Assembly: GCA_028023455.1 (NCBI GenBank)
Contig: JAQFVV010006221.1
Coordinates: forward strand, 393,001 to 457,000
Origin: Epiperipatus broadwayi
Taxonomy: Eukaryota; Onychophora; Udeonychophora; Euonychophora; Peripatidae
Direction of reading: 5' to 3'
Length of the DNA stretch: 64,000 bases
Below are positions 1 to 12,790 of the stretch, piece by piece; position 1 is the first letter of the stretch, and every line of letters starts with the position of its first letter. A program made the position numbers and the translations under genes. The notes below the pieces were generated by a model that had not been told where the DNA came from, ran no database searches, and worked only from the letters and a program-made list of their open reading frames with translations.

Positions 1-573
1 CAGTTGTATGATTAGGTTGATATCATTGTGATGTTGAAATTAAAAATATATCACATCACAGTTTACATATAGCAAAACATATTATGAAGCATTAGTGTGT
101 GAAACATTATTTTAAAAGAAATGTCTTCAAAATTAAAGACTATTAGACAATGCATAAAGACAAAATTTAAGTTCTGTCCTAAATTCACAACTAATACACA
201 AATTTGTGTAATGAAATGGTTAGCGACCACAATAAGCCCCTGCATACAAAAGTTCAAGGGGAAATTTGTTAAATTTGACTCTTGAGTTACAAGTCTATAT
301 TTTTATACTAGAATTCAAATTTGAACTCTCCCATTTGACTGATATTTTTGGACTCCTAAACATGATTCTAATATAAATACTATTGAAATGGACAAACTAA
401 GTGCATATATATATTATAAATGAAATACCAAATTTAACGGTTTACAAACTATTATGCACAATCCTTAAAATCCGCAGAAGTTCTTTCGGTGAATTTCTTC
501 AACCTGCCTCAACTGCCATTAAATTAAAAATCAAAAGTGGAAACAAACGTCATCACTTCAAATTCCACGAATC

Positions 574-969
574 TCATATTTTAATGTTAGCAGCTTGTCG
601 ATTTATTAAATGCATTTTATTCCTGTTTATAAAAATTGCCTCTTTAATTTTTCTTTTACAATGGTTTCTCTCTTCATGAAGAATTTTTACATTTTCAAAA
701 TCAAACTTAAATTTATATTTACATGTTTTTTCGTGATCAAAGAAAACCGAAGGAGATATTAAATCACCATTATTTTTACTTTTTACACGCTTATATAACA
801 ATTCATGCTCCTTCAATCTTTTCACAATATTGCACCTAGATTCACCTATATATGATAGCATACAATCACAAAAAATTTGATATATGACATTACTTTTCTG
901 CTTGACAGGTATGCCATTCTTAGAATTATTGACTAATTTATTAATATTGTTTGGAACGGAATGAAACAT
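574..969 (-). pseudogene. Penelope-like element GIY-YIG endonuclease, 3' fragment
   Basis: A minus-strand reading frame of 131 codons matching the C-terminal GIY-YIG endonuclease domain of Penelope-like retroelements. Visible signatures are a short CxC metal-binding motif (CDC), the YIGES version of the YIG motif, the following R and RLKEH residues, a DHEKTC segment, and a late KIKEAIFINR helix ending HLINRQ. The start codon is fortuitous, since no reverse transcriptase part is attached. The domain itself is open without stops. In an intact PLE this domain nicks DNA for target-primed reverse transcription; here it is an orphan 3' end. Confidence 0.8.
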
Positions 970-1307
970 ATATCATATATCAAATTTTTTGTGATTGTAT
1001 GCTATCACGTATAGGTGAATCTAGGTGCAGTATTAAGAAAAGATTGAAGGAGCATGAATTGTTATATAAGCGTGTAAAAATTAAAAATAATGGTGATTTA
1101 ATATCTCCTTCAGTTTTCTTTGATCATGAAAAAACATGTAAATATAAATTTAAATTTGATTTTGAAAATGTAAAAATTCTTCATGAAGAGAGAAACCATT
1201 GTAAAAGAAAAATTAAAGAAGCAATTTTTATAAACAGGAATAAAATGCATTTAATAAATAGACAAGCTGCTAACATTAAAATACGAGATTTGTGGAATTT
1301 GAAGTGA
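951..1307 (+). pseudogene. Penelope-like element GIY-YIG endonuclease, second inverted copy
   Basis: Plus-strand twin of the preceding fragment, 118 codons, with the same CDC, IGES, RLKEH, DHEKTC and HLINRQ signatures. It ends in RDLWNLK before a TGA stop. The YIG motif has drifted to RIG (SRIGES), so the tyrosine expected in the catalytic motif is lost. The first few codons come from the junction between the arms rather than the element. It is a dead copy, useful mainly as evidence for the head-to-head structure. Confidence 0.8.
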
Positions 1308-1441
1308 TGACGTTTGCTTTTGATTTTTAATTTAATGGCAGTTGAGGCAGGTTGAAGAAATTCACCGAAAGTACTTCTGTGGATTTTAAGGATTGTGTAT
1401 AATAGTTTGTAAACCATTAAATTTATTATTTCATTTATAAT

Positions 1442-4400
1442 TACAATTTTGTTTTTAATTAATGGACATTTTATTTATTATATATATATTGTGCCCTTTT
1501 CTTTAGGTCTCAATAAATTTATTGTATCAATTTCTTAAAAAAAATTAAATTTAAGATGTATTCTTTTGGTATGATGACTATGGTATGCTGACAATCTTTT
1601 AAAAAAAACTTAATGTAAAATGAGAATATTTAATATATAAAACTCTGCTAAATATATTCAAAACAGTTAAATAAAGTTAAATATAAATGTATATGATTGG
1701 GAAAGCTGGCCATAATAAAATAGTGTATTAATAAGTCTTTGAATAAGTATTTAAAGCTGAATTTTAAAAGTAATAATCTATAATTAAATAAATAGTATAT
1801 TTTAAAATGAAAATTATATTTAATAATTGTATTTAAAAGTATTTATTTAAAAAAAATATTTGTGCTGGAGAAATGTATATTCAATTTTATGGTATCAAAA
1901 TTATTATTCTAAATTATATTATTATATTATTTCTTTAACATAATATTTGTTGCAATTAAACATTTAAAATATCCCAGACAGAATTTGATACAGGCTATGA
2001 CTGGATTGTAAGTCATGTGACTTGTAAATATTCATACATGCGTGCTTACAAGTTTTCTTGTTAATGAAGTTTCAAAATTGCTTTAAAATTACACTGTAGA
2101 ATTGAAAATATTTAATTATCTACCACAAGATGAAATATAAAAAAATTTGTTATTATAAATATTTAATTAGGTTTTAAAATGAATACAGTTAATAAAAATT
2201 AGATTTTTTTTGTTTAGAAAAATAGATACATTAAAAACTAAAGGTGGGATAAAATAATAAAATATTGTTTCTAAAATGCTATTTTAAAATATTTAGTTAT
2301 CTTTAATAAAGTGTAAAAATTAATTTAGAATTAATATTTTTAAGTAATATTTTTAAAATATGAGTCATTATTATTTTTACTTTTAATTGTGCACTTTTGG
2401 CTGAGTATGTAAATTAGGCCATCAGGTGAAAGTCTAATCCACCAATCTGATGATCAATTTATTTGGGTATAAATACAGATGCTCAATTATTTTCGGTGTG
2501 CTTTCTGTTAATCAATTCAGTATTGATTAAGTCAATTCAGTGCTATAATAACTCTCTAATAATTTATTTTAAAATAGTAAAGTGTACTAATTGAATTATT
2601 TTAAAAAAGAGAGTATATTTAAAAAACTATAAATTTATTTGGTTTAAAGATGCACTGTTGAACAAACAAAATTCCCTGCTAAGTCAATATGTCAAAATTT
2701 AATCTAAATGTCACATAAACATTGAAGTACCACAAAGAAGTACCTATTTGTATAAAAAAATGATGGAGTACAATTTTTAGTTAAAAATATAATTTTAATA
2801 TTGATAATGAAGGAGAATATTTTATCAGTCAAATTAACATGTTGGATATTATATGGAAAATTAAATGGAAAAGTTCACAAAAAATTAACAAGTAAAAAAT
2901 GCATTTATTTGGAAAGATAGTTTTATCTTAGACCTAATGTAATACCGTAAAAACTTTTAGAAATCTTTCAATAGTTTGAAAGTAAATATTATTTTTAATA
3001 AGAAATGCAGAAGATGTTTCTTTTGAAGAAAACATTTTTAATAATTTATTTTAAACTGTCATTCTAAAATACTGGAAAAATGAGGACAGTTATTAAAATA
3101 TCTTATGGGATAAGTCTTTATTATCTTAAAAGACTATGTAATTAATAATATTTAAAAAAATTGATAATGGGGAACTAATAATTGAAAGAAAAATATCCTT
3201 GGATAAATAAGAAAATATCTTGATGACAAAACTTTATGTGCTAACTTTATGTGAAAGATTTAAAGTTAATTTATTGGAATATTTAAAAAAATGATCAGAA
3301 TTACGTATACGGATGCCCAAATAAATATCACCATGTTAAAGACACTATAAGCCGGCATAGGATCCTGAGAAGATAATGAAAACTTCGAAGAATTATTTTT
3401 AAACATTACAAGTTGAAATTATCCTCAATAATCATTATTCTGAATAATAGAAACAATAGACTATTATTTTTATAAACTCTTAGGAACAGATTGGTGATTA
3501 TTTTTACCAATAAATACAGATTTTCCAGAAGTCGACTTTTCTTTTCGATTCCATTTATTTTAATTTTCGTTCATCATTTTTTTTTTTTGGAATCTACTGA
3601 GCATGCATCATGTCAGGAAGAAAGTTGTCATCGTCAAGTGTTCGAACAATATTATAGCAACAAGCACTGGGGAGTTTTAATACCCGCAAAGATGTGATAA
3701 TAAATCCTGAAGAAAAAAGAACATTTTTATTTTAAAAATGAACATTTATCACTGAAGTTTACATAGATATATTTTTATTTATTTTAACTAACCTTAATAT
3801 TAAATTTCTTATTTATAATTAGAAATAGGAAAGGTACATAAGAGATTAATTACGTACTAATAAAATTATAATTTCTATAAAAGATATTTAATAATTTTTA
3901 AAGTTTAAATATTTTAAATACGATAGTGTTGAATGAGTGTTATATTATGCAATGTTTTTTATTGATTGTGGACCAAGAAGATTTCTAATATGTGATCAAC
4001 AAGTAGAAATATCACTTGGGTAATAGGTGTAGAATATTAATAATTTTTTATGATGTATTTTTCTTTATTTTGTCAAAATATTTTATAATGTTATTGTATG
4101 AACGTATGGATATGTGTGCATACATTAAACACATATAACATTTATAGGAGTTAGATTTTTATTAAAAAATATGCATACTTTTATTCCATATTACTAATAT
4201 AGTACAACTTAATGATGAATATAATTATATGATTCTTTCATAAAGAACTTTAGTATTTCTTAAAATGTTTAAAGTATTGATACCAGTCATTTATTAAACA
4301 ATTCAAAACAAAGCATTTATATTTTTGTTCAAGAATTTTTAAGAAAGTGAAGTAAACTTTTCTTGTTGAACAATTTAGATCGTTATCTTTATATGTGAAT

Positions 4401-5560
4401 TTATTTATTTTAGAAATATGTTGTAAGAATTTTTGGCGATGTAGATTGATAAATCTATAAAGAAATTTTTAAAAAGGTAGTGACTTGGAAGTAATTTAAA
4501 ATGAAACCAAAGCGATGCTTTAATGTAGGTTTTTTTTTTTTTTTTTTTATGGGAATAGGAATAATTTTATGATCTTAAATAATTATGCAGGTACAGATAA
4601 CGGAGCCCTGTAACTTGTATATTTTTTGTGGGCAGTGTTTTACCTTTGTATTGAATATTAATGTTCCAGAAATCTGAATAAATAGCTTGGACATTGTTAT
4701 TTTAGTGGAGTCATTAGACAGAGAAGTTATGCCTCCTTTCTTTATACACTGTTTACCATGTTGACTATCTGATATATGTACTATTGAGTTGATACTCTAG
4801 TTTGTCCCCTATACCTATGCATCTGTTCGCTATCGTGATTTCTAAGTATTACATCATACAGAATTGTATATTTTTAATGGAGAATGATAAATAATTTTGG
4901 AGTTGAAGGATCGTTATTAGAAAAGGATAAGATAGATTTTCTTACTTGGGATGATGATAAAATAAATACAAACGAGATTGAGAATAAAAATTAAATAAGG
5001 AAAAGAATCATAGAATATTTTCTACATTTTAGTAAACTATTTTGTGAAAGTATGTAAATGATAAGTAAAGTTGTTTTGCGAAATCTTAAAAATAATTTAA
5101 GTATTTTAAACTTACATGTATTGTATATTTTTAATATATTGTGTATCAAAAGAAGACAGCATAGAATGAAACAAGTAGTTATATTTTATAGTTATTTTAT
5201 GTTAAGGAAATACATAAACACATACATCTATTTTATATTAGATTAATACTAAGTAAGATGTCTAATAGATTATAATTACATTACTAATTGAGTCCAATCA
5301 TTTTTATTGAATTGGAATAGATATATGTTATTTAACAACAACAGCACCATTGTGATAAGCTATTTTAAATGATTAAAAGTAAATTGATAGATGTATATTA
5401 GAGTAAGTAATCTTTTTGTAGTTTTTTTTTATGTTTTCATAATTGATGCATATTTTAATGGAAACATATCATAGTGACAATTAATGACAAATGATAAATT
5501 TGAAATGTTACGTATGTCCATGATTATTCTTAATTATTATTAGAATTCTGATGAATATCT
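1442..5560. other. AT-rich stretch with no recognisable gene
   Basis: I see no supported coding exon, RNA gene or structured repeat here. Short open frames at 3491-3697 and 5058-5246 lack family motifs and coding character. Poly-T runs occur near 3574 and 4530. Confidence 0.5.
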
Positions 5561-5802
5561 AAATAGATAAATTGTTTTTTTTTAAAAAAAAAAGTCGGAG
5601 TGACTTACGTGCTTATATTTTATTTTGGTACTTGCGGATAATTCAACCGATGATGTATTACACTTACCGATTTCCCTTCCGGTAGACATCGTCAATTTTT
5701 GCATGACAACATTGTCATGGCAACTAAGTGACTGGCATGATTAATCCATCAGAGAGTCAATTTTTTTTTTTTACCCGCGAGATTTAAAATTCGGAGAGAG
5801 GT

Positions 5803-6215
5803 TTGGGAAATTTTTTGATTTTTCTGTCTATTGTGATTTTGCTATCCACGGCATCACAGTTACTTTTTGAGCTCTTCTACTTTGAGATATTTGCGTTTAT
5901 GATGGCTGAAGCTACAACAACATTATTTAATTTACTGAGTACAGAGGAAGAAGCAATCATCTTCTTACAAAACCACGGACTTCTCCCCAAAAGGAAATTG
6001 TGTCAAAATGGTCATGAAATGAAAAAATATGTTCACAATTCGGAACCCAATTTGGTGAAACAATGGTGATGCAACTTGAAAGACTGTCTATCCCAAATCG
6101 CAATGAGAAAAGGCATGCAGGATTAGACTGATATGCTTTCAGGGTAATACGTCATCCGTTGAATTATCCATAAGAACTTTTGATCGTTTATTTTGGAGAA
6201 TAATGAAAATTGTAA
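5803..6215 (+). pseudogene. Merlin / IS1595-like (ISXO2-like) transposase N-terminal remnant
   Basis: From the methionine at about 5902 the frame reads as the N-terminus of Merlin-family transposases. It begins MAEATTTLFNLL, then has an acidic STEEEAIIFLQ helix, a GLLPK turn, and a zinc-ribbon-like C-x2-GH-x-M motif (CQNGHEM). After an in-frame TGA at 6066-6068 the family pattern continues: a CNLKDC cysteine pair, a MRKGM segment, another stop at about 6124, then a helix ending FDRLFWRIMK. The two stops and the loss of the DDE catalytic core show a dead, truncated copy. Codons 5803-5901 upstream look like untranslated leader. I found no convincing terminal inverted repeats. Confidence 0.72.
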
Positions 6216-7826
6216 TGAAACCAGATTCATTTTGACTGTAAATATTATAAATAAGTTATTTGTTAATCTATTGTAATAAAATTTGTTAAAACTTGTTTTT
6301 ATAAATTTGTGTGTTGAATCAATTTCTTTCCACATCGCAAACCTATGACTACAGATATATTGAACCAAAACATAATATTTGTACAGTAAGAACAAGATTA
6401 TTATTTAAGAATTATAGCATTTTCTTAAGATGATTTATTTGAGAAATTTCATTTACGTTATTATTGTTGTCATTATGGTCATAAATTAATTATATAATAT
6501 ATTACACAGAGTTGTAATATTATCCGTTGCCACATATTCTCAGATTATAAGATTTTACCACATATTTTATTTAATGCCATATGAAAACTAAAGGATTATG
6601 CTATATTACTTCTTTAGTATTATTATTATTGATTAAAAACTATGATGGGAAAAATAGATAAGATCGAACATACATTGAAGATTGTTATTATTATTTATTA
6701 TTAGTTATGTGTAGTTGAGGGTGATATTAAATCCCTTACCATGCTTGATTACAGTAATTTTGCTTGACTCGAATTAGTTTAAAGAACCTGAGATTATTTT
6801 AGTTAGATTATTTTGAATAAAGAGATTAAGATTTATTTATCAATATTATCTTAATTAATTAATTATTGTTGAAGTCGTAAGAATGCTATAAATGTATTAT
6901 TTGAGATAATAATAGGGGGGATAGTATTCTTATGCCATTGAGGTAGTATCCTGTGGGATATTGGCTCAATGTAATTCATATTACCACTTGTATCTTACTT
7001 CATGGTCTCATGATTTTAATAAATATTTATTATTTAGTTTATAAAACCGAACCATATTATTACTTCTTATTAGTTAGAGCTAGTTAAACAATTGACATTA
7101 ACATAGAATATCTTTATTATCGATTATATGCATTTTAGCCGAGCATAACTATTTATATGAGCTAGACCCATATTATTATATATTATATTTCCTGGAAGTG
7201 AGGGTACAATATATATATAAGTTGAATAAAGATAATGAAAAGAGGAACATTGTTCAATTATGAATACTAGAAAAGTTTTTCCAGAAAATGTATTTCTTAT
7301 TCATGAAAACTTAATTAAAATGTAGATTTTTATTCATACTTTACCAAAAATTAAAAAAATTAAAAAATGAAATATCGGTAAGAAGATTTTTTTTTGTTTT
7401 GGGTACTGTTTAAAATAACTTTTCAATTCAAGAAAAACAAATAGAGATTTCATATTAAAGAACTTTAAGACTGGTGTGACATGATGTACTGTGGCTTCTC
7501 TTTAAACAGAGTCAGGAATCTCAGCAATTATATCCAGAGAAACCTGTTAGCCACTTTATTTTCCATTCCCCACTCTATGTTTTCCCATATTCTGCCAACT
7601 CTCCCTGCAGTAATGCTACCAAGTGCAAGCCTTTGTAATCAATGGATGCAGGAAGGTGATCATATTATGTTTGAACTTTAAGAGTATGTAGGGAAAAAAT
7701 AATTTCAATGTTTAATTAAAAGAGTTGCATGCACATGTATTTTAGATATGGGATTACAATTTTTAATGCCTTAAATATTTATTTCTATGACCTTGATTTA
7801 TTTATTATATTCCATTATCTTTTCAG
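6216..7826. other. AT-rich stretch with no recognisable gene
   Basis: No supported feature. The open frames at 6123-6395 and 7481-7681 have no motif or homology that I recognise. Confidence 0.45.
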
Positions 7827-7839
7827 GGAAACTGATTAT

Positions 7840-8104
7840 AATTTTCTACTTCTTTTCCTATGTTTTGATTTCTACTTTAACATATCATACTATTTGCACC
7901 TTTCTTAAACACTTTATCAATACTTTTATTTATCAAACTAACAGTTTCGACTGTCCTGCAGTCATCATCAGAACTCTTGTTAATTCTATTTCCAAAACCC
8001 AACAAGATCTCTGATGATGACTGCAGGACAGTTGAAACTGTTAGTTTGATAAATAAAAGTACTGTATTGATAAAGTGTTTAAGAAAGGTGCAAATGGTAT
8101 GATA
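7840..8104. mobile_element. Fold-back element with 13-bp TSD and CTGATGA...GAAAC core (hairpin family 2)
   Basis: A 265-bp insert flanked by the direct repeat GGAAACTGATTAT (7827-7839 and 8105-8117). Inside, arms 7884-7972 and 8010-8103 are near-perfect reverse complements. Each arm, read toward its outer end, carries CTGATGA, then a short stem GACTG/CAGTC (C to T in the right arm), then GAAACTG. The TSD length suits retroposition rather than cut-and-paste transposition. There is no coding capacity. The core resembles a hammerhead ribozyme, but I could not draw stem I, and an extra U follows CTGATGA. Confidence 0.75.
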
Positions 8105-8799
8105 GGAAACTGATTATGTTATAAATACATAATCTTAGCTTGCAGGTTTCAAATCACAAAATGATTTTCCTAGATTTATTCATGTGGTACCATTATTATC
8201 AGACAATCGTAAATGAGTATATAAACATTCTAACTTCAGAAGAGAGATAAAAAGAATAGAAAAATAAAGGACACAAATGTAAGAGCAAGTTTTGTGATAA
8301 TTATACAAACGAATCCATAAATCACAAATATATCCACAATTTTTTTATAACAGCAAATCTTTCTAAAAGATTTCATTATATTGCTTAGTTGTATGTCTTT
8401 ATTGCACTATATCTTATATCAATAAAAACAATATTGCATCTCATTAGAGGACTTTTCAGAGAACTCCATAGTATAAACAAGATCTTACTGCTAGAATTTA
8501 CCACGAAATACACAAAATTTGATTGAATACCAGCTTTATATATAACTTGTTTAGTTGATGTTATGATGGCAAAATACCCTATTTTTTAACTTGTTAAATG
8601 TAACAGCAGTATATTGGAATCTGTGTTGCATTTCTATATCTACCTGTTTTGTTTTTTTAAAAAAGCTACTGAAATATTTATAGTGGTAATTATTCAAACT
8701 AAAAGTCTCCGATTTTTTTCCCATCATTATCTGATTAAAGTGTTTTTTTAAAAAAAAAACATTAATTACTAAAATAATTATTTAATAATATAATTTACA

Positions 8800-9545
8800 A
8801 GCTTTTTGTTCGTATTTCTTAATCAGAAGGTAATCAGCCTCCAAGTGCACTGTTTAATCATGTTACTAACTCACCAATGTTATTGCGAATATGCAGAACA
8901 CTTTCAAACCCAGAATGGCCATCTTATCTTTGTACCTAAATGCAACTATAAATTAATAATGTAATGGTCATAAAGTTACGAATATTAAATCTTCATGCTC
9001 TCATTCCGAAATGCTTTATATTGACCTATATAATTGTATTTAGGTATAAAGATAAGACAGTCATTCTTATCTTTTAAGATCTCTATCTTGCATTTGGGTT
9101 TGAGAGTGTCCTGCATACTCACTGTAACACCAACGAGTTAGTAACATGTTTAAATAATGCTTGTTGAAGGCTGATTATTTTTTGATTAAGAATTACTAAT
9201 GAAAATTCTGCTTGTAAATTATATTGGTATTAAATTGATTCTAACATCATCTAATATTTACCAGTCATAAATTTGAAAATTTCAGTGAGTTTTTCTATAA
9301 ATTAATAATGTAATGAATGGAAAGTTAGAACGATTAAATCTTCATGCTCTCATTTCAAAATGCTTTAGATTGGCCTATATAATTGTATATAGATGCAAAA
9401 ATAAGGTGGCTTTTCTTATCTTTCAAAAATCACTATCTTGTGTTTGAGAATGTCCTATATACTCATTATAACATTGATGACTTAGTAACATGATTAAATA
9501 GTGCATGTCAAAGGCTGATTACTTTCTGATTAAAATAGTTATTAT
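8800..9545. repeat. Cluster of related inverted and direct repeats
   Basis: The segment about 8808-8950 is reverse-complementary to about 9040-9235, with shared blocks such as the GTAATCAGCCT end and an AAGATAAGA segment. A diverged direct copy of about 8950-9190 follows at about 9290-9545, including TAAATCTTCATGCTCTCATT. No coding potential. Probably a non-autonomous interspersed repeat present as several partial copies. Confidence 0.65.
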
Positions 9546-10239
9546 AGATTATATTCAAATACTTGATCCTCCTGTGCAACGGCAGAAATGACACACTATC
9601 AGCATACTATAAATCCAGAAGCCAAGAAGTTCTTGGTTTTAATTAGTTCAAATTAAAAACATCATTAAATCTCGGTGTGCACTTTCAAAACCACTGTCAT
9701 AAAAATAGAAAATAAAGTTTTTATTTCAAAGGCTTCAGATTTTCCACCACCAATAATAATGTTTTCATCATGTACCATCACGTAAAAGCTACACAATATG
9801 AATAACATCAATGAACAACCAGTTAATTTCAAACATCACCAGAAACCTTTGATTAAAGACTGAATTCCGTAACCAAATCACTAACAGCATTATGTAAATC
9901 ACAGTTTTGATTATGATACTTCTTATAATAGTTGTAATAATTTTGCAATCTTTTCTATCCCTGTTATTAAAAAGACGACCGAAGTATCCTTAAAATTAAA
10001 TAGCAAAGCTACCAGAGTCCATTATTTCAAATAAAGAGTTAAGTGTTCACATCAGTTTATTTTAAAACAGCTTCACTTTATCTCATCAGAACCTGCCACT
10101 TTTTTCATTTATAATAGCAAAGAGATATTTTAACTTCATCAAGCTGTCTTTCTCTCCAAAATGGATATATTAAAAATAATCTATAATATTAAATCGTTTA
10201 TGTTTTTGATTATTGTTTACAATGTTTTTTTACAACTCA

Positions 10240-10390
10240 TTACTGACAGTTTCGATTGCTGGAGTAATCGAAACTGTCAATAGTGGGTTATAAAAAAGCA
10301 TTGCAAATAGTAAGTAGAAGTTCTGAAGAAGATTGCTGGGGCAAAACTGTCAATAGTGGATTGTAAAAAAGTATTATAAACAGTTCTAAA
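10240..10390. repeat. Small hairpin with GAAACTGTCAATAGTGG motif, duplicated
   Basis: A short palindrome around 10249-10279 (GACAGTTTCGATT... paired with ...AATCGAAACTGTC) is followed by a second diverged copy of its right side at about 10327-10365, which begins CTGAAGAAGATTGCTGG and ends AAAACTGTCAATAGTGG. The layout CTGAAGA, stem, (G)AAAAC resembles the cores in other hairpin elements of this window, but it is degraded. Confidence 0.5.
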
Positions 10391-10394
10391 AATC

Positions 10395-10770
10395 GAGAGT
10401 ATTCATTTATAATTTATCTTTAAAGCGCTTGTGCATTGGCTTAATCGCTAATATCACTATTACATAAAAACAGCGCTATATAAAGTCGTAAATTGTAAAG
10501 ATTTCGCAAGTGTCATTCGTTCTAACATAAATGTAATTTAAAGTGATCGTTTAACACCTTCACGCTCTCATTTCCACGCGCTTAAGATTTGCCCATACAT
10601 AAACGTTTGGGTCGAAAAAAATGTGTGGATTCATTCCATTCTTTCTAAAATACTATATCTTGTGTCTGGAAAAATTGAGAGTATTTATTTATCTTTAAAG
10701 CGCATGTGCATTGGCTTAATCGCTAATATCGCTATTACATAAAAAACATAGCGCTATATGAAATAATATC
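10395..10770 (+). repeat. Direct repeat pair containing TGCATTGGCTTAATCGCTAA
   Basis: Two direct copies of about 100 bp (about 10397-10490 and 10671-10765) share GAGAGTATT, TTTAAAGCGC, TGCATTGGCTTAATCGCTAA and an AGCGCTATAT end. The intervening part includes CACGCTCTCATTTCC and CATAAACGTTTGG. Diverged relatives appear at 51170-51670, so this is an interspersed repeat family. Confidence 0.6.
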
Positions 10771-11590
10771 TCAGTAATAAAGAACATAAATGATTTAATA
10801 TTATATGGACTTGGCAATGCAATAAGAAAGATAAAGGTATTAAAAATAGTCATTGGAATTCTTATATAATTATTCAAAAAGTAAACAAAGTATTATTTCT
10901 ATTCAAAATATCCTTTTCATCATATAAAAGAATATCATCTGATGTAATTAGATTGTGGGTTTCCAAAATAAAAAGCTTTAAAGTGATCATTATCAATAAA
11001 TGAAAATTATCTTATTTTTAGTAAAATTCTTAACCATTCTTAAGTTTTCTTATCGGTCACTGTCAGCTTTTATATTCTTATTAAATCCCACAATAATTTT
11101 TTATTTTGCCAAGCAGAGAATGCTAAAATCATTAGCATATGCAATCATTAGATACTCATCTTTCTTTTTAAATATTGAAAACAGCAATTTTAATGTTTAA
11201 CAACCGCTGACTTTTTTTTATATAGATAAACAGTTGCTTTAAAAAATCAATTTTCTACATTATATTTAGAACAGTATTTTTAATACAATTATTATTTTAA
11301 CATTATTAATTTACGATGTATTCAAAAATCTTACCCACATTTGCTTATAAAGTATTAACTTCTTTACTATCATGCTTTTTACCAGTAACATATTTCTTAA
11401 GATGCTACTATTTAGTCAAGTGTTGGTGGCCTAGCACAGCAGTTGTCCCGGGGTTGCCTTCCCGGCAGGGCCGAATCCAATAAGTGCGGGCCCGATTGGA
11501 TTTTTTTTGCGGGGGCCCTCTATATATTAAATATTTAAATAAAATGCAAATTCAATATTTAAATCAAATATCATGTATCATAAGATAGGT

Positions 11591-12340
11591 TCAGAGCTGC
11601 AGGAAATGTTGCAGGAGTTAGCAGATGAAAGTAGAAAAGTAGGACTAAAGATAAATGTTAAAAAGACTAAAGTAATGTTTAATCGATTTGCTCAAAATAT
11701 GAAAATAAAGATTGATTATGAAGAATTAGAAGAAGTTAACAGTTACAAATACCTTGGTCAGATTATTAATACAGATGGAAACATAATGGAGGAAATTAAT
11801 CATAGAATTAAACTTGGTTGGAGTGCTTTTGGTAGAAATAACTTGATACTAAAAGGAAATATGCCTATGTGTTTGAAAAGGATGGTTTTTTAACAAATGT
11901 GTTTTACCAGTTCTTACTTATGGATCTGAGACTTGGACACTTAATAGAAGAGCAATACAGAGACTTCAGACCACTCAAAGGAGTATGGAGAGATGTATGT
12001 TGGGAGTAACAAGAAGAGATCGAAAACGCAATGTATGGGTAAGACAACAAACAGGTGTTACTGACCTTATTGAAAAAATTAAAAGATTGAAATGGAGTTG
12101 GGCTGGACATATTGCTAGAAGAGATGATAATAGATGGACAATTGAAATTTTAAACTGGATTCCAAGAGATTGTAAAAGACCCAGAAAGAGACCACATGTG
12201 AGATGGATGGATGAAATAAGAAAATGTGCAGGGGTGTTGTGGAGAAGAGAAGCTAAAGATCGGAGAAGATGGATTAAACTTGGAGAGACCTTCATCCTGC
12301 AGTGGATTGATAATGGTTGATGATGATGATGATGATGATG
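11591..12340 (+). mobile_element. 5'-truncated RTE-clade retrotransposon, 9-bp TSD, inside the hAT
   Basis: A 750-bp 3' fragment flanked by AAGATAGGT (11582-11590 and 12341-12349). It encodes the end of RTE reverse transcriptase and the C-terminal region (GLKINVKKTKVMFN, then YKYLGQIINTDG), a frameshift near 11890 (an extra T in a T run), then HIARRDDNRWT, RKRPHVRWMDEIRKCAG and a final RRRWIKLGE block. It ends in a (TGA)n microsatellite, the usual RTE 3' tail. The copy at 47849-49156 is very similar. Confidence 0.9.
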
Positions 12341-12448
12341 AAGATAGGTAAACTTCTACATACATTAAAAAATAAAAATGCACAAAATACAAAAACAATT
12401 ACATTTTATTGAATATAAATTTACATCATTGAATATGAATATACGAAT

Positions 12449-12790
12449 TTACATATTTCTAAGTTTTGGTTCTGTAAAGTCTTCTAAAATAGTTTGAAAA
12501 TCCAATTTCCTTGCTTCTTCACTTTCAATCGACATAATTGCTAAACTATTTAATCCATCCTGATTCATTGTCGATCTCAGATAGTTTTTTATTAGTTTTA
12601 GCCTGGAAAATGATCTCTCTCCAGAAGCCACGCTCACTGGAATTGTTAAATATATTCGGAGAACAATAAATAAGTTTGGAAATGCCGTTGCTCTATCATT
12701 TTCTGATAAAAATTTGAACATTTTAAATGGATTTTCAAAAAATTCTGATGGAAGGATAGATTTTAAAGCTGCAATTTCTTCAACTAACAT
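12449..12790 (-). pseudogene. hAT transposase C-terminal dimerisation domain fragment
   Basis: A 113-codon minus-strand frame with the hallmark hAT dimerisation signature: VSVASGERSFSRLKLIKNYL, then RSTM and LNSLAIMSIE. This region mediates transposase multimerisation. The DDE catalytic residues and the BED zinc finger are absent, because the element is deleted upstream of about 12790 and ends at its right TIR. It could not transpose itself but could have been mobilised in trans. Confidence 0.88.

Larger units (their letters stand above)
413..1441. repeat. Head-to-head inverted repeat of Penelope-like endonuclease fragments
   Basis: The left half (about 413-888, minus sense) and right half (about 966-1441, plus sense) are near-identical reverse complements, so the segment is a palindrome of about 1 kb with a spacer of under 80 bp. 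Both arms carry the same endonuclease end and the same downstream non-coding tail, and both stop within the same tail sequence (TTTCATTTATAAT). The left arm reaches about 80 bp further into the coding region. Head-to-head partial copies are common for Penelope-like elements (PLEs). I did not find a target-site duplication. Confidence 0.85.

Noticed and set aside
3491-3697. 68-codon frame as a small secreted protein
   Set aside because: Hydrophobic start is a by-product of T-rich DNA; no motif, splice context or conservation visible.
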